Source: Bacteroides stercorirosoris
Lineage (GTDB): Bacteria > Bacteroidota > Bacteroidia > Bacteroidales > Bacteroidaceae
DNA length: 64,000 nt
Direction of reading: 5' to 3'
Assembly (NCBI RefSeq): GCF_900142015.1
Contig: NZ_FQZN01000024.1
Location: forward strand, 1-64,000
Shown: piece by piece, positions 35,526 to 44,045 of the stretch
How the letters are laid out: each line of letters begins with the position of its first letter
Position numbering within the stretch: position 1 is the stretch's first letter
Notes under the pieces: generated by a model
Told to the model about the DNA's origin: nothing
What the model saw: only the letters and a program-made list of their open reading frames with translations
Database searches by the model: none
Translations under genes and position numbers: made by a program

Positions 35526-36968
35526 ATGGAAGATGTAAATTTCAGAAAAGGTGATGCCAAAACAGAAGTGTTTGGATCAAACAGAATGTTGCAACCCTCT
35601 CCGGTAGAGAAGATCCCTGATGGACCTACTACTCCCGAGATTGCTTATCAGATGGTAAAAGACGAAACTTTCGCTCAAACTCAACCCCGTCTGAATCTGG
35701 CCACTTTCGTTACCACTTATATGGACGACTACGCCACCAAGCTGATGAACGAGGCTATCAACATCAACTACATTGACGAAACGGAATATCCCCGTATCGC
35801 CGTGATGAACGGAAAATGTATCAACATCGTAGCAAACCTGTGGAACTCTCCGGAAAAGGATACTTGGAAAACAGGTGCGCTGGCCATTGGTTCAAGTGAA
35901 GCATGTATGTTGGGCGGCGTGGCAGCATGGTTGCGTTGGCGTAAAAAACGCCAGGCTCAAGGCAAACCTTTCGATAAACCTAATTTCGTTATCTCAACCG
36001 GTTTCCAGGTAGTATGGGAAAAGTTCGCACAGTTGTGGCAGATTGAAATGCGTGAAGTGCCTTTGACCCTTGACAAGACTACTCTTGATCCGGAAGAAGC
36101 CTTGAAGATGTGTGATGAAAACACCATTTGTATCGTACCTATTCAGGGTGTGACATGGACCGGACTGAACGATGACGTAGAAGCACTGGACAAAGCTCTC
36201 GATGCTTACAACGCCAAGACCGGTTACGATATCCCTATCCATGTAGATGCTGCCAGTGGTGGTTTCATCCTGCCGTTCCTCTATCCTGAAACGAAATGGG
36301 ACTTCCGTTTGAAGTGGGTTCTCTCTATCAGCGTCAGCGGACATAAGTTCGGTCTCGTTTATCCGGGTCTGGGTTGGGTTTGCTGGAAAGGCAAAGAATA
36401 TCTGCCCGAAGAAATGTCATTCAGCGTAAACTATCTGGGTGCAAACATTACTCAGGTCGGCTTGAACTTCTCCCGTCCTGCTGCTCAAATCCTGGGTCAG
36501 TACTACCAATTCATTCGCTTAGGATTCCAGGGATACAAAGAAGTGCAGTATAATTCGCTGACCATTGCGAAGTATATCCATGACGAAATCGCCAAGATGG
36601 AACCGTTCGTCAACTATTCAGAAGAAGTGGTGAACCCGTTGTTCATCTGGTACATGAAACCGGAGTACACCAAGAATGCTAAATGGACGTTGTACGACCT
36701 TCAGGATAAACTGTCGCAACATGGTTGGATGGTACCGGCTTATACCCTGCCTTCTAAACTGGACGACTACGTCGTAATGCGTGTGGTAGTACGCCAGGGC
36801 TTCAGCCGCGACATGGCAGACATGTTGCTGGGCGACATCAAGAATGCTATCACTGAACTGGAGAAATTGGATTATCCTACTCCTACCCGCATGGCTCAGG
36901 AAAAGAACTTGCCGGTAGAAGCTAAAGTGTTCAATCACGGTTGTAAAGCTCACAAAGCAGCAAAATAA
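35526..36968 (+). CDS. gadB: Glutamate decarboxylase
   Basis: GadB converts glutamate to GABA and CO2, consuming a cytoplasmic proton. The 480-residue PLP enzyme has HVDAASGGF for the cofactor aspartate and SVSGHKFG with the Schiff-base lysine K274. The length matches bacterial GadB. The next genes are glutaminase, a K+ channel and a GadC-type antiporter, the usual Bacteroides acid-resistance set. The last residues (FNHGCKAHKAAK) resemble the pH-sensing C-terminal tail of GadB, whose histidine near the C-terminus blocks the active site at neutral pH in E. coli; that function is inferred here. Confidence 0.97.
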   Translation: MEDVNFRKGDAKTEVFGSNRMLQPSPVEKIPDGPTTPEIAYQMVKDETFAQTQPRLNLATFVTTYMDDYATKLMNEAININYIDETEYPRIAVMNGKCINIVANLWNSPEKDTWKTGALAIGSSEACMLGGVAAWLRWRKKRQAQGKPFDKPNFVISTGFQVVWEKFAQLWQIEMREVPLTLDKTTLDPEEALKMCDENTICIVPIQGVTWTGLNDDVEALDKALDAYNAKTGYDIPIHVDAASGGFILPFLYPETKWDFRLKWVLSISVSGHKFGLVYPGLGWVCWKGKEYLPEEMSFSVNYLGANITQVGLNFSRPAAQILGQYYQFIRLGFQGYKEVQYNSLTIAKYIHDEIAKMEPFVNYSEEVVNPLFIWYMKPEYTKNAKWTLYDLQDKLSQHGWMVPAYTLPSKLDDYVVMRVVVRQGFSRDMADMLLGDIKNAITELEKLDYPTPTRMAQEKNLPVEAKVFNHGCKAHKAAK

Positions 36969-36984
36969 TTAAGGGAACCAATCA

Positions 36985-37014
36985 ACAAGGGGACAAGCCA
37001 ACTCGTCCCCTTGT
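36985..37014 (+). terminator. Intercistronic hairpin between gadB and glsA
   Basis: ACAAGGGGAC (36985-36994) pairs with GTCCCCTTGT (37005-37014). No T-run follows, so it may stabilise gadB mRNA or attenuate rather than fully terminate. It overlaps an upstream in-frame TTG of glsA, supporting the ATG at 37035. Confidence 0.5.
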
Positions 37015-37034
37015 CAATTCTAAAAAGAAAACTT

Positions 37035-38000
37035 ATGGATAAAAAGATTTCAATCTCTCAACTAAAAGAGGTTGCCCAGGAAGCCTATGAACAGGTAAAG
37101 GGTAACACCGGGGGAAAAAATGCCGATTACATCCCCTACCTTGCCAACATCGACAAGAATCTGTTCGGTATCAGCATCTGTCTGATGAACGGACAAACCA
37201 TTAATATAGGTGACACTGACTACCGCTTCGGTATAGAATCTGTTTCCAAAGTACATACAGCCATCCTTATCCTCCGTCAATACGGAGCACAGAAGGTGCT
37301 GGATATGATTGGTGCAGATGCTACAGGATTACCTTTCAACTCAATCATCGCCATTTTGCTGGAGAATGATCACCCTTCTACCCCATTGGTAAATGCGGGT
37401 GCCATCTCAGCATGTTCCATGGTTGAGCCTGTGGGCAATTCGGATAAGAAATGGGAAGCTATCGTTCAGAATATTACTGATTTGTGCGGTTCAGCTCCAC
37501 AATTGATTGATGAGCTGTATAAGTCGGAAACGGCTACGAACTTCAACAACCGCTCTATTGCATGGTTACTGAAGAACTACAACCGTATCTACGATAATCC
37601 GGATATGGCACTCGACTTGTACACTCGTCAATGTTCATTAGGTATCACTGCCGGACAACTGGCGATTGCTGCTGGAACCATCGCCAACAGTGGTGTAAAC
37701 CCTGTCACCAAGAAAGAAGTGTTTGAAGCTTCATTAGCTCCGAAGATTACTTCCATGATTTCTACCGTAGGTTTCTACGAACATTCAGGTGACTGGATGT
37801 ACACTGCCGGCATACCTGCCAAGAGCGGTGTAGGTGGTGGAGTTATGTCTGTACTGCCCGGAGTATTCGGCGCAGCTGCATTCGCACCTCCTTTGGATGA
37901 AGCGGGGAATTCTGTTAAATCACAACTCGCCATCAAGTATATCATGAACAAATTGGGTTTGGGCGTGTTCAATGGTGACCGTGTGACTATTGTAGAATAA
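37035..38000 (+). CDS. glsA: Glutaminase A
   Basis: Glutaminase hydrolyses glutamine to glutamate and ammonia. It supplies the substrate of GadB, and the ammonia adds acid buffering. The 321-residue protein has the serine-lysine catalytic motif of the family in ESVSKV, the NAGAI segment, and a C-terminal GVGGG motif. The frame opens at a TTG (37011) inside a hairpin; ATG 37035 (MDKKISISQLK) is the family-like start. It lies 66 bases after gadB and probably shares its transcript. Confidence 0.95.
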   Translation: MDKKISISQLKEVAQEAYEQVKGNTGGKNADYIPYLANIDKNLFGISICLMNGQTINIGDTDYRFGIESVSKVHTAILILRQYGAQKVLDMIGADATGLPFNSIIAILLENDHPSTPLVNAGAISACSMVEPVGNSDKKWEAIVQNITDLCGSAPQLIDELYKSETATNFNNRSIAWLLKNYNRIYDNPDMALDLYTRQCSLGITAGQLAIAAGTIANSGVNPVTKKEVFEASLAPKITSMISTVGFYEHSGDWMYTAGIPAKSGVGGGVMSVLPGVFGAAAFAPPLDEAGNSVKSQLAIKYIMNKLGLGVFNGDRVTIVE

Positions 38001-38043
38001 AGAACAATCTCTCTTTTTCATAAATAAAAGGCGTCGTCAGTCC

Positions 38044-38255
38044 GGAGAGGATAGGCGGCGCTTGTACTTTTCTTTTGTCTTGAGACAAAAGAAAAGATAC
38101 CAAAAGAAAAACTCAAGGCTGCACTTCCGGTGCTACTCCGGTACTGCCATCCGCAGACGGGGCTCGAACTCGCTTCGCTCAAACAGATCGCCCCTTACCT
38201 GCGTCTGACAGCACCTACGCTTACGCACCTACAGTGAGGCCGGGAGACCATGCGG
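38044..38255. repeat. Left arm of a composite inverted repeat around the 22-bp array
   Basis: About 200 bases, from the TTTTCTTTTGTC hairpin segment through GCAGACGGGGCTCGAACTCG to CTTACGCACCTACAG, recur in reverse complement at 38525-38738 with perhaps 85% identity judged by eye. It has no convincing reading frame. Confidence 0.78.
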
Positions 38256-38281
38256 CGTAAAGTAAGTCACTTCCTATTATG

Positions 38282-38457
38282 GAAATTCTGTTTACCCCAA
38301 ATGGTAACTTTGTTAACCCCACACAGTAACTCCATTTACATGCCGAGGTAAAGGTCGTTACATACCGAGGTAAAGAGCGTTACAATAAGTGGTAAAGGTC
38401 GTTACATACGGCAGTAAATGCTTTTACATTAGGCAGTAAACAATCGGTAAATATTAT
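38282..38457. repeat. 22-bp-pitch array, word GTAAM-N4-KTTAC (about 8 units)
   Basis: GTAA starts at 38304, 38326, 38348, 38370, 38392, 38414 and 38436, each step exactly 22 bp; a partial unit precedes at 38282. Each unit is GTAA(A/C), four bases, (G/T)TTAC, eight bases. The first 14 bases are palindromic. It lies between convergent glsA and the K+ channel gene and is enclosed by inverted arms. Confidence 0.92.
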
Positions 38458-38524
38458 CTATTGATTATCAACAAACTAACAAAACCTCATCAGTAATCTA
38501 TCATCCATTTCTGTACAAACACAA

Positions 38525-38738
38525 ACTAATCCCCCACCGCGCAGCCCTCCGGCATAGGCGTAGGTGCGTAAGCGTAGGCACTGTCAGGCGCAGGTAAGGG
38601 GCGATCTGTTTGAGCGAAGCGAGTTCGAGCCCCGTCTGCGAATGGCAGTGTCGGAGTAGCACCGGAGACGTAGCCGGGGTCCCTTTCTTTTTGGTATCTT
38701 TTTCTTTCGGGACAAGCCGAAAGAAAAAGTACACACAC
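38525..38738. repeat. Right arm of the composite inverted repeat
   Basis: This is the reverse complement copy of 38044-38255. The outer end carries a TTTCTTTCGG/CCGAAAGAAA hairpin in place of the left arm's TTTTGTCTTGAGACAAAA, so the outer stem has been kept by compensating changes. It ends about 10 bases before the stop of the channel gene. Confidence 0.78.
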
Positions 38739-38744
38739 ACAACA

Positions 38745-39473
38745 TTACTTTATATCCCCTCCCTGCAACTCCTTATAATACTCTTGTTTCTTCTGGTTCC
38801 TCCTCTGCACCAGACTCGTCACATACACCGTAAATATCGGAAACATCATCATACCCAATGCCGCCAGCAAAACCGACAGCACACGCCCCGTCACCGTCAC
38901 AGCAATAATATTGGAACCAACCGTCGTTACGTCCATAAACGCCCACCACAAAGCATCCCCATAGCCTGTAACCAATGTATTCACCCCATGCTCCATAACA
39001 TAAAAAGCCAGACTGGAGAAATAAACCGTAGCAAGCAAAGTCGTCAGGTAGGTAACAAACAGACCGGATGCCTTATTATACGTCAACCACCCCACCACAA
39101 TGGCCAATGCATAACCACCGCGCACTAAAGGAATAAAACGCAATAGGTAAGTGATTTCTTCGGAAAACGTCCATCCGGCCCAGGAAATAATGCTCTGGTA
39201 AGGGATAGCTACCAGAAGAAAAACGAAGTGAGTGGCAAAATAACGTCCTTTATGCTTTGCTAAAAACCACTCCAGAATGAAGTCCAGCAAAAACAATACG
39301 CACACCGCAAACTGAACCTTCATAAATACCGTCTGAGTATAGAAAGGAATACCCTTGAATGTATCTACTGAAATACTAACCACTAAAAACAACGAAAGTA
39401 ACAGAATCACAATGTGTAAGACACCATAAATTCCCTTCTCTCGTAATGCAAATTCTGAAAGAGCCATTTTCAT
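38745..39473 (-). CDS. Potassium channel-like protein of the GAD cluster
   Basis: A 242-residue membrane protein shaped like a voltage-gated-type K+ channel subunit: six hydrophobic segments, a charged S4-like stretch (YLLRFIPLVRGGYA) and a pore loop ending in the filter TTVGSN, where TTVGYG would be canonical. The filter change may alter selectivity. Only a short basic tail follows the last helix, with no regulatory domain. It lies between glsA and gadC, facing them from the other strand. Charge compensation during glutamate-dependent acid resistance is a reasonable inference. Confidence 0.82.
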   Translation of the reverse strand: MKMALSEFALREKGIYGVLHIVILLLSLFLVVSISVDTFKGIPFYTQTVFMKVQFAVCVLFLLDFILEWFLAKHKGRYFATHFVFLLVAIPYQSIISWAGWTFSEEITYLLRFIPLVRGGYALAIVVGWLTYNKASGLFVTYLTTLLATVYFSSLAFYVMEHGVNTLVTGYGDALWWAFMDVTTVGSNIIAVTVTGRVLSVLLAALGMMMFPIFTVYVTSLVQRRNQKKQEYYKELQGGDIK

Positions 39474-39663
39474 AATAATACCTATTATTTATTCTGATTT
39501 AATATATTACTGATTTCTGTCTGATTGCCCTAAAACGTCTTGCACAAGACATTTGTTTAAGTGTTAATTTACCAACTTTCACTTTATCCCCGAAAACAAC
39601 TCTACCGGGTCGTTGTTATAGAGACTGATTTTAAAACATATTTTTCACCTAAAACCTTAACTT

Positions 39664-41280
39664 ATGGCAAATATTAAACAAACAGTGAAGCTGGGTGTGT
39701 TCACCCTCGCAATCATGAATGTAACAGCAGTAGTATCCCTACGTGGACTACCTGCCGAGGCCGTGTACGGAATGAGTTCGGCCTTTTACTATTTATTTGC
39801 AGCTATCGTATTCCTTATACCGACGTCACTTGTCGCTGCGGAATTGGCTGCGATGTTCCAGGACAAACAAGGTGGTGTGTTCCGCTGGGTAGGCGAAGCC
39901 TATGGTAAGCGGCTCGGTTTCCTTGCCATCTGGGTGCAATGGATTGAAAGTACCATCTGGTACCCCACCGTATTGACATTCGGCGCCGTATCCATCGCCT
40001 TCATCGGAATGAACGACGCGCACGATATGTCGTTGGCAAGTAACAAGTACTACACACTCGCCGTAGTGCTCATCATCTATTGGCTCGCCACTTTCATCTC
40101 ATTGAAAGGTATGGGATGGGTAGGTAAAGTAGCCAAAGTCGGTGGTATGGTTGGTACCATTATCCCGGCAGCCTTGCTGATTATCCTGGGTATCATTTAT
40201 CTGGCTACAGGCGGACATTCCAATTTGGACTTCCACAGCAGCTTCTTCCCCGATCTGACGAACTTCGACAACGTCGTACTCGCCGCAAGTATTTTCCTCT
40301 TTTATGCCGGTATGGAAATGGGCGGTATCCACGTTAAGGATATAGAAAACCCCTCCAAGAATTATCCGAAAGCAGTATTTATCGGTGCAGCTATCACAGT
40401 TATCATTTTCGTACTGGGTACTTTCGCACTGGGTGTTATCATTCCGGCCAAAGACATCAGTCTGACACAAAGCTTGCTGGTTGGTTTCGACAATTACTTC
40501 AAGTACATCCATGCTTCCTGGTTATCACCGATCATCGCTATTGCTCTTGCATTCGGTGTGCTGGCAGGTGTATTGACTTGGGTTGCCGGTCCGTCCAAAG
40601 GTATTTTTGCCGTAGGTAAGGCAGGTTACATGCCCCCGTTCTTCCAGAAGACAAACAAACTGGGTGTACAGAAGAACATCCTGTTCGTACAAGGTGGTGC
40701 TGTAACAGTATTGAGCCTCTTGTTCGTAGTAATGCCTTCCGTACAGAGTTTCTATCAGATCCTGTCACAGTTGACAGTAGTTCTTTACCTTATCATGTAT
40801 ATGTTGATGTTTACAGGAGCTATCGTATTGCGTTACAAGATGAAGAAGTTGAACCGTCCGTTCCGTATCGGTAAGGGTGGTAACGGTTTGATGTGGTTCA
40901 TCGGCGGACTCGGTTTCTGTGGTTCTCTGTTGGCATTCATCCTGAGCTTTATCCCGCCCAGTCAGATTTCAACGGGTAGCAATACAGTTTGGTTCTCCGT
41001 ATTGATTATCGGTGCCATCGTTGTAGTGGCAGCTCCGTTCATCATCTACGCTTGCAAGAAACCGTCCTGGGTTGACCCGAACACTAATTTCGAGCCTTTC
41101 CACTGGGAAGTACAACCCCAAGTTGCTGCATCTGCTGCAACAGCTACGGCAACAGCTACATCTGCTGCCAAAGCAACTACCTCTACAGGAACAACAAGCA
41201 CAGCTACGGCAACTCCTCATGCAAATCCTACCTCAACCCCCACTGGTACAACAAATAATTCCGGCACACCTAAGTCGTAG
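39664..41280 (+). CDS. gadC: Glutamate/GABA antiporter, GadC-type APC transporter
   Basis: A 538-residue APC-family transporter with about 12 membrane helices. It exchanges external glutamate for GABA and completes the GadB system. Family features are the start LGVFTLAIMNVTAVVSLRGLP and the later FRWVGEAYGKRLG. After the last helix (ending near residue 463) a cytoplasmic segment carries a charge-poor Ala/Thr/Ser/Gly/Pro tail of about 50 residues, where E. coli GadC has its folded pH plug. A strong hairpin terminator follows. Confidence 0.95.
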   Translation: MANIKQTVKLGVFTLAIMNVTAVVSLRGLPAEAVYGMSSAFYYLFAAIVFLIPTSLVAAELAAMFQDKQGGVFRWVGEAYGKRLGFLAIWVQWIESTIWYPTVLTFGAVSIAFIGMNDAHDMSLASNKYYTLAVVLIIYWLATFISLKGMGWVGKVAKVGGMVGTIIPAALLIILGIIYLATGGHSNLDFHSSFFPDLTNFDNVVLAASIFLFYAGMEMGGIHVKDIENPSKNYPKAVFIGAAITVIIFVLGTFALGVIIPAKDISLTQSLLVGFDNYFKYIHASWLSPIIAIALAFGVLAGVLTWVAGPSKGIFAVGKAGYMPPFFQKTNKLGVQKNILFVQGGAVTVLSLLFVVMPSVQSFYQILSQLTVVLYLIMYMLMFTGAIVLRYKMKKLNRPFRIGKGGNGLMWFIGGLGFCGSLLAFILSFIPPSQISTGSNTVWFSVLIIGAIVVVAAPFIIYACKKPSWVDPNTNFEPFHWEVQPQVAASAATATATATSAAKATTSTGTTSTATATPHANPTSTPTGTTNNSGTPKS

Positions 41281-41301
41281 GAACATAACCGGAAATCATG
41301 G

Positions 41302-41342
41302 AAATGGGACTGTACATATCACTTGTACAGCCCCATTTTTTA
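41302..41342 (+). terminator. Terminator of gadC
   Basis: AAATGGGACTGTACA (41302-41316) pairs with TGTACAGCCCCATTT (41324-41338), followed by T's. Confidence 0.85.
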
Positions 41343-41521
41343 TGAAGCTATAATGAAATGGGCCGGATTCAGGGGAAAACTTATGCTTTTGAAAGTAAGG
41401 TCATGCCTCGGAGCGGCCTTAAAAAATCCGCTTCATCCGTGCCATCTGCAGATGAAAAGTTAAATTAAAAACTCTGTGTCCTCCGTATCCTCTGTGGTGA
41501 AAAGAATCATATTCGCAAAGA

Positions 41522-41566
41522 AATGAACGAATCATTTTATTCTCCCCCCTGTTTACACTATCTTTG
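41522..41566 (+). promoter_or_regulatory. rnpB promoter with palindromic upstream module
   Basis: The -7 element TATCTTTG lies at 41559-41566, preceded by GTTTACAC. An AATGAACGAATCATT imperfect palindrome starts the module at 41522. The whole 45-base block closely matches those at 56834-56879 and 62829-62874. Confidence 0.7.
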
Positions 41567-41573
41567 CAAGATA

Positions 41574-41980
41574 AAAGCAGTTGGTCGGTCTGTCGCTTGC
41601 GCTTCGGCGTATGAGGAAAGTCCGGGCAACACAGAGCATCCCACTTCCTAACAGAAAGCTGTCCGCGAGGGTAGAGTAACGTAGAAGAAAATAACCGCCG
41701 GTATCCTCCGGGGTATCGGTAAGGGTGAGAAGGTGGGGTAAGAGCCTACCAGTCTTGTGGTGACACAAGGGCTGTGCGTCTTGGGAGTTGTAAGGTCATG
41801 TAAACCGACGCTATGAGAGCTGCTCGCTCCATGTCGGAGGGTAGACCGCTAAAGCCTGTATGGTGACATGCGGCTCAGATAAATGACAGACACTTTTCTG
41901 AATGAAGAATTATGAATGAACAATGAAGAATTCTCCATGAAGGGAGAGTACAGAACCCGGCTTACAGACTGACTGCTTTT
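41574..41980 (+). ncRNA. rnpB: RNase P RNA (type A)
   Basis: The catalytic RNA that matures tRNA 5' ends. Helix P1 forms between AGCAGTTGGTCGGTCTG (from 41576) and CAGACTGACTGCT (to 41977). The conserved core pieces are GAGGAAAGTCCGGGC (about 41613) and AGAGTACAGAACCCGG (about 41945). A run of T's follows. The 3' variable region (41898-41935) contains a simple AATGAAGAATT-type repeat that is complementary to sequence just downstream of the gene (41990-42009). Confidence 0.96.
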
Positions 41981-42012
41981 TTTCTTTTTTAATTCTTCAT
42001 TCTTCATTGATT

Positions 42013-43329
42013 ATGAATAAACGTATTACTGCTCTTTGGAAGTTTCTGACATACGACATCTGGCGTATTACGGAAGACGAAGTCACCAAAACGACTTTCT
42101 CCCTCTACAATATAATCAAAACCATCTACCTGTGCATCAACCGCTTCACCAAAGACAGGCTGGTGAACAAAGCTTCCGCGCTGACCTACAGCACCCTGCT
42201 TGCCATAGTGCCCATACTTGCCATCCTATTCGCCATAGCACGCGGTTTCGGCTTCTCCAATCTGATGGAAAACCAGGTGAGAATGGGATTCGGAGGCCAT
42301 AACCAGACCACAGAAGTCATCCTCCAGTTCGTAGATTCCTATCTTTCCGAAACCAAGAGCGGCATATTCATCGGAGTAGGTCTGATCATGTTGTTATGGA
42401 CGGTTATCAATCTGATCAGCAACATTGAAATTACTTTCAACCGCATCTGGCAAGTAAAGAAAGCACGAAGCATGTACCGTAAAATCACAGACTACTTTTC
42501 CATGTTTCTGCTGATGCCTATCCTGATTGTGATTTCGGGTGGTCTTTCCATCTTCATGAGTACGACGTTGAAGTACATTGAGGACTTTGTGCTGCTCGCT
42601 CCTATCCTGAAATTTCTAATCCGTCTTATCCCTTTTGCCTTGACATGGTTCATGTTTACGGGACTGTATATCTATATGCCGAACACCAAAGTGAAATTCA
42701 AACATGCACTCATTTCGGGCGTCCTTGCAGGAACGGCACATCAGGCATTTCAGTTCCTATATATCAGCGGTCAGTTGTGGGTATCACGTTACAATGCCAT
42801 TTACGGTAGTTTTGCCGCACTCCCGTTGTTCTTACTGTGGCTGCAAATATCATGGACGATCTGCCTGTTCGGTGCAGAGTTGACGTATGCAGGGCAGAAC
42901 ATACGGAACTTCAGTTTCGATAAGGATACTGAAAACATCAGCCGAAGGTTTCGGGACTTTGTTTCCATCCTTATCATGTCCCTCATTGCCAAAAGATTTG
43001 AAGAAGATGCCAAACCATACACCGCCGAAGAGATATCGGAAGAATGCCAAATACCCATCCGGCTGACACACCAGACTCTTTATGAACTACAGGAAATCAA
43101 TCTGTTGCACGAAGTAATAGATGAGAACAATGATGATATAGGTTTCCAGCCTTCCATGGATATCAACAAAATGAATGTCGCACTCTTATTAGACAGACTC
43201 GACACACACGGTTCGGAAGACTTCAAAATAGATAAGGACAAAGAGTTCAGCGAACAATGGAATGTGCTGACTAAAGCGCGGGAAGAATATTACAGAAGCG
43301 CAAGCCATGTGCTACTGAAAGACCTTTAA
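42013..43329 (+). CDS. YihY/UPF0761 family inner membrane protein
   Basis: A 438-residue protein with about six membrane helices in residues 50-300 (KASALTYSTLLAIVPILA is the family-typical first segment) and a cytoplasmic C-terminal domain that resembles a winged-helix region (EEISEECQIPIRLTHQTL). Once misnamed ribonuclease BN, the family has no settled function and probably acts in the envelope. A TTG start at 42007 is possible, but ATG 42013 is more likely. It follows rnpB closely. Confidence 0.88.
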   Translation: MNKRITALWKFLTYDIWRITEDEVTKTTFSLYNIIKTIYLCINRFTKDRLVNKASALTYSTLLAIVPILAILFAIARGFGFSNLMENQVRMGFGGHNQTTEVILQFVDSYLSETKSGIFIGVGLIMLLWTVINLISNIEITFNRIWQVKKARSMYRKITDYFSMFLLMPILIVISGGLSIFMSTTLKYIEDFVLLAPILKFLIRLIPFALTWFMFTGLYIYMPNTKVKFKHALISGVLAGTAHQAFQFLYISGQLWVSRYNAIYGSFAALPLFLLWLQISWTICLFGAELTYAGQNIRNFSFDKDTENISRRFRDFVSILIMSLIAKRFEEDAKPYTAEEISEECQIPIRLTHQTLYELQEINLLHEVIDENNDDIGFQPSMDINKMNVALLLDRLDTHGSEDFKIDKDKEFSEQWNVLTKAREEYYRSASHVLLKDL

Positions 43330-43330
43330 T

Positions 43331-43405
43331 AAGTTGGGAATGGAGAGTTGAGAGTTGCTGTGCTATCATGCTGCACAGCAACTCTCAACTCTCCATTCTC
43401 AACTT
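43331..43405. terminator. Bidirectional terminator
   Basis: A 33-base arm (43331-43363) is almost perfectly complementary to 43373-43405, with a nine-base loop. The arms are made of GAGAGTTGAGAGTTG-type simple repeats. It lies between the convergent YihY and nitroreductase genes. Confidence 0.85.
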
Positions 43406-43413
43406 AATATCTC

Positions 43414-43950
43414 TCAGTATTTATTGTAAGAAACCACCTTTTCTTTCGGTTTCCTCGCCTTCTTTCTCTTCTCTTTTACAGAATAGCCGATGGTAATTAC
43501 CAACAGTAAACGTTTGGAAGACGGAATACCGGCCAGCTTCTTAATCTCTTTTTCATCGAACCAACCGAGAATACAGGAGCCTAATCCTTCGCTCTCGGCA
43601 GCCAATGTGATATGTGCAGCCGCAATGCCGATATCTACCAACGGGAAATATTTATCCTTAATCTTTGCGCCCAGAAATGAAGTGATATTCATCGACTCCT
43701 CCACAACCAGAATATGGACAGGAGCATCTTTGGCAAATTTATTCATACCCAACCCCGCAGTGGCTTTGCCTACTTTAACGGACAGATCCGGATCATTGAT
43801 TACGACAAACTTCCACGGTTGCGCATTACAAGCCGAAGGTGCCAGTCGGGCAGCTTCCAATATCCGTTCCAGCTTCTCCGGTTCAACGGCACGCGTCATG
43901 TCATAAGCGCGGTCACTCTGACGGGAAGCGACTAATTGTAAAAAATCCAT
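43414..43950 (-). CDS. Nitroreductase family protein
   Basis: A 178-residue FMN-dependent oxidoreductase. The N-terminal SRQSDRAYD and ARLAPSACNAQPWKFV segments contact FMN in this family, and GLGSCILGWFDE is the usual C-terminal motif. The natural substrate is unknown. A basic tail (KEKRKKARKPKEK) is present. A hairpin separates it from ribE upstream. Confidence 0.88.
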   Translation of the reverse strand: MDFLQLVASRQSDRAYDMTRAVEPEKLERILEAARLAPSACNAQPWKFVVINDPDLSVKVGKATAGLGMNKFAKDAPVHILVVEESMNITSFLGAKIKDKYFPLVDIGIAAAHITLAAESEGLGSCILGWFDEKEIKKLAGIPSSKRLLLVITIGYSVKEKRKKARKPKEKVVSYNKY

Positions 43951-43971
43951 TTGATATATGCTTTTACTGCA

Positions 43972-44038
43972 CCACAGATTACGCTGATAAACACAGATTA
44001 AAAAGAAAATATTTCTGTGCTATTTGCGTAATCTGTGG
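43972..44038 (-). terminator. Terminator after ribE
   Basis: CCACAGATTACGC and CACAG (43972-43996) pair with 44014-44038. It belongs to the ACAGATTACGC simple-repeat hairpin class and lies three bases past the stop of ribE. Confidence 0.65.
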
Positions 44039-44045
44039 CGAACTA

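Noticed and set aside
38282..38457. CRISPR array
   Set aside because: The conserved part is at most 10 of 22 bases, spacers would be 4-8 bases, and no cas genes are present.
38590..38650. tRNA gene (GAGTTCGAGCCCC resembles a T-arm)
   Set aside because: No acceptor stem, anticodon arm or CCA-side match could be formed; the sequence recurs in the inverted arm at 38150 as part of a repeat.
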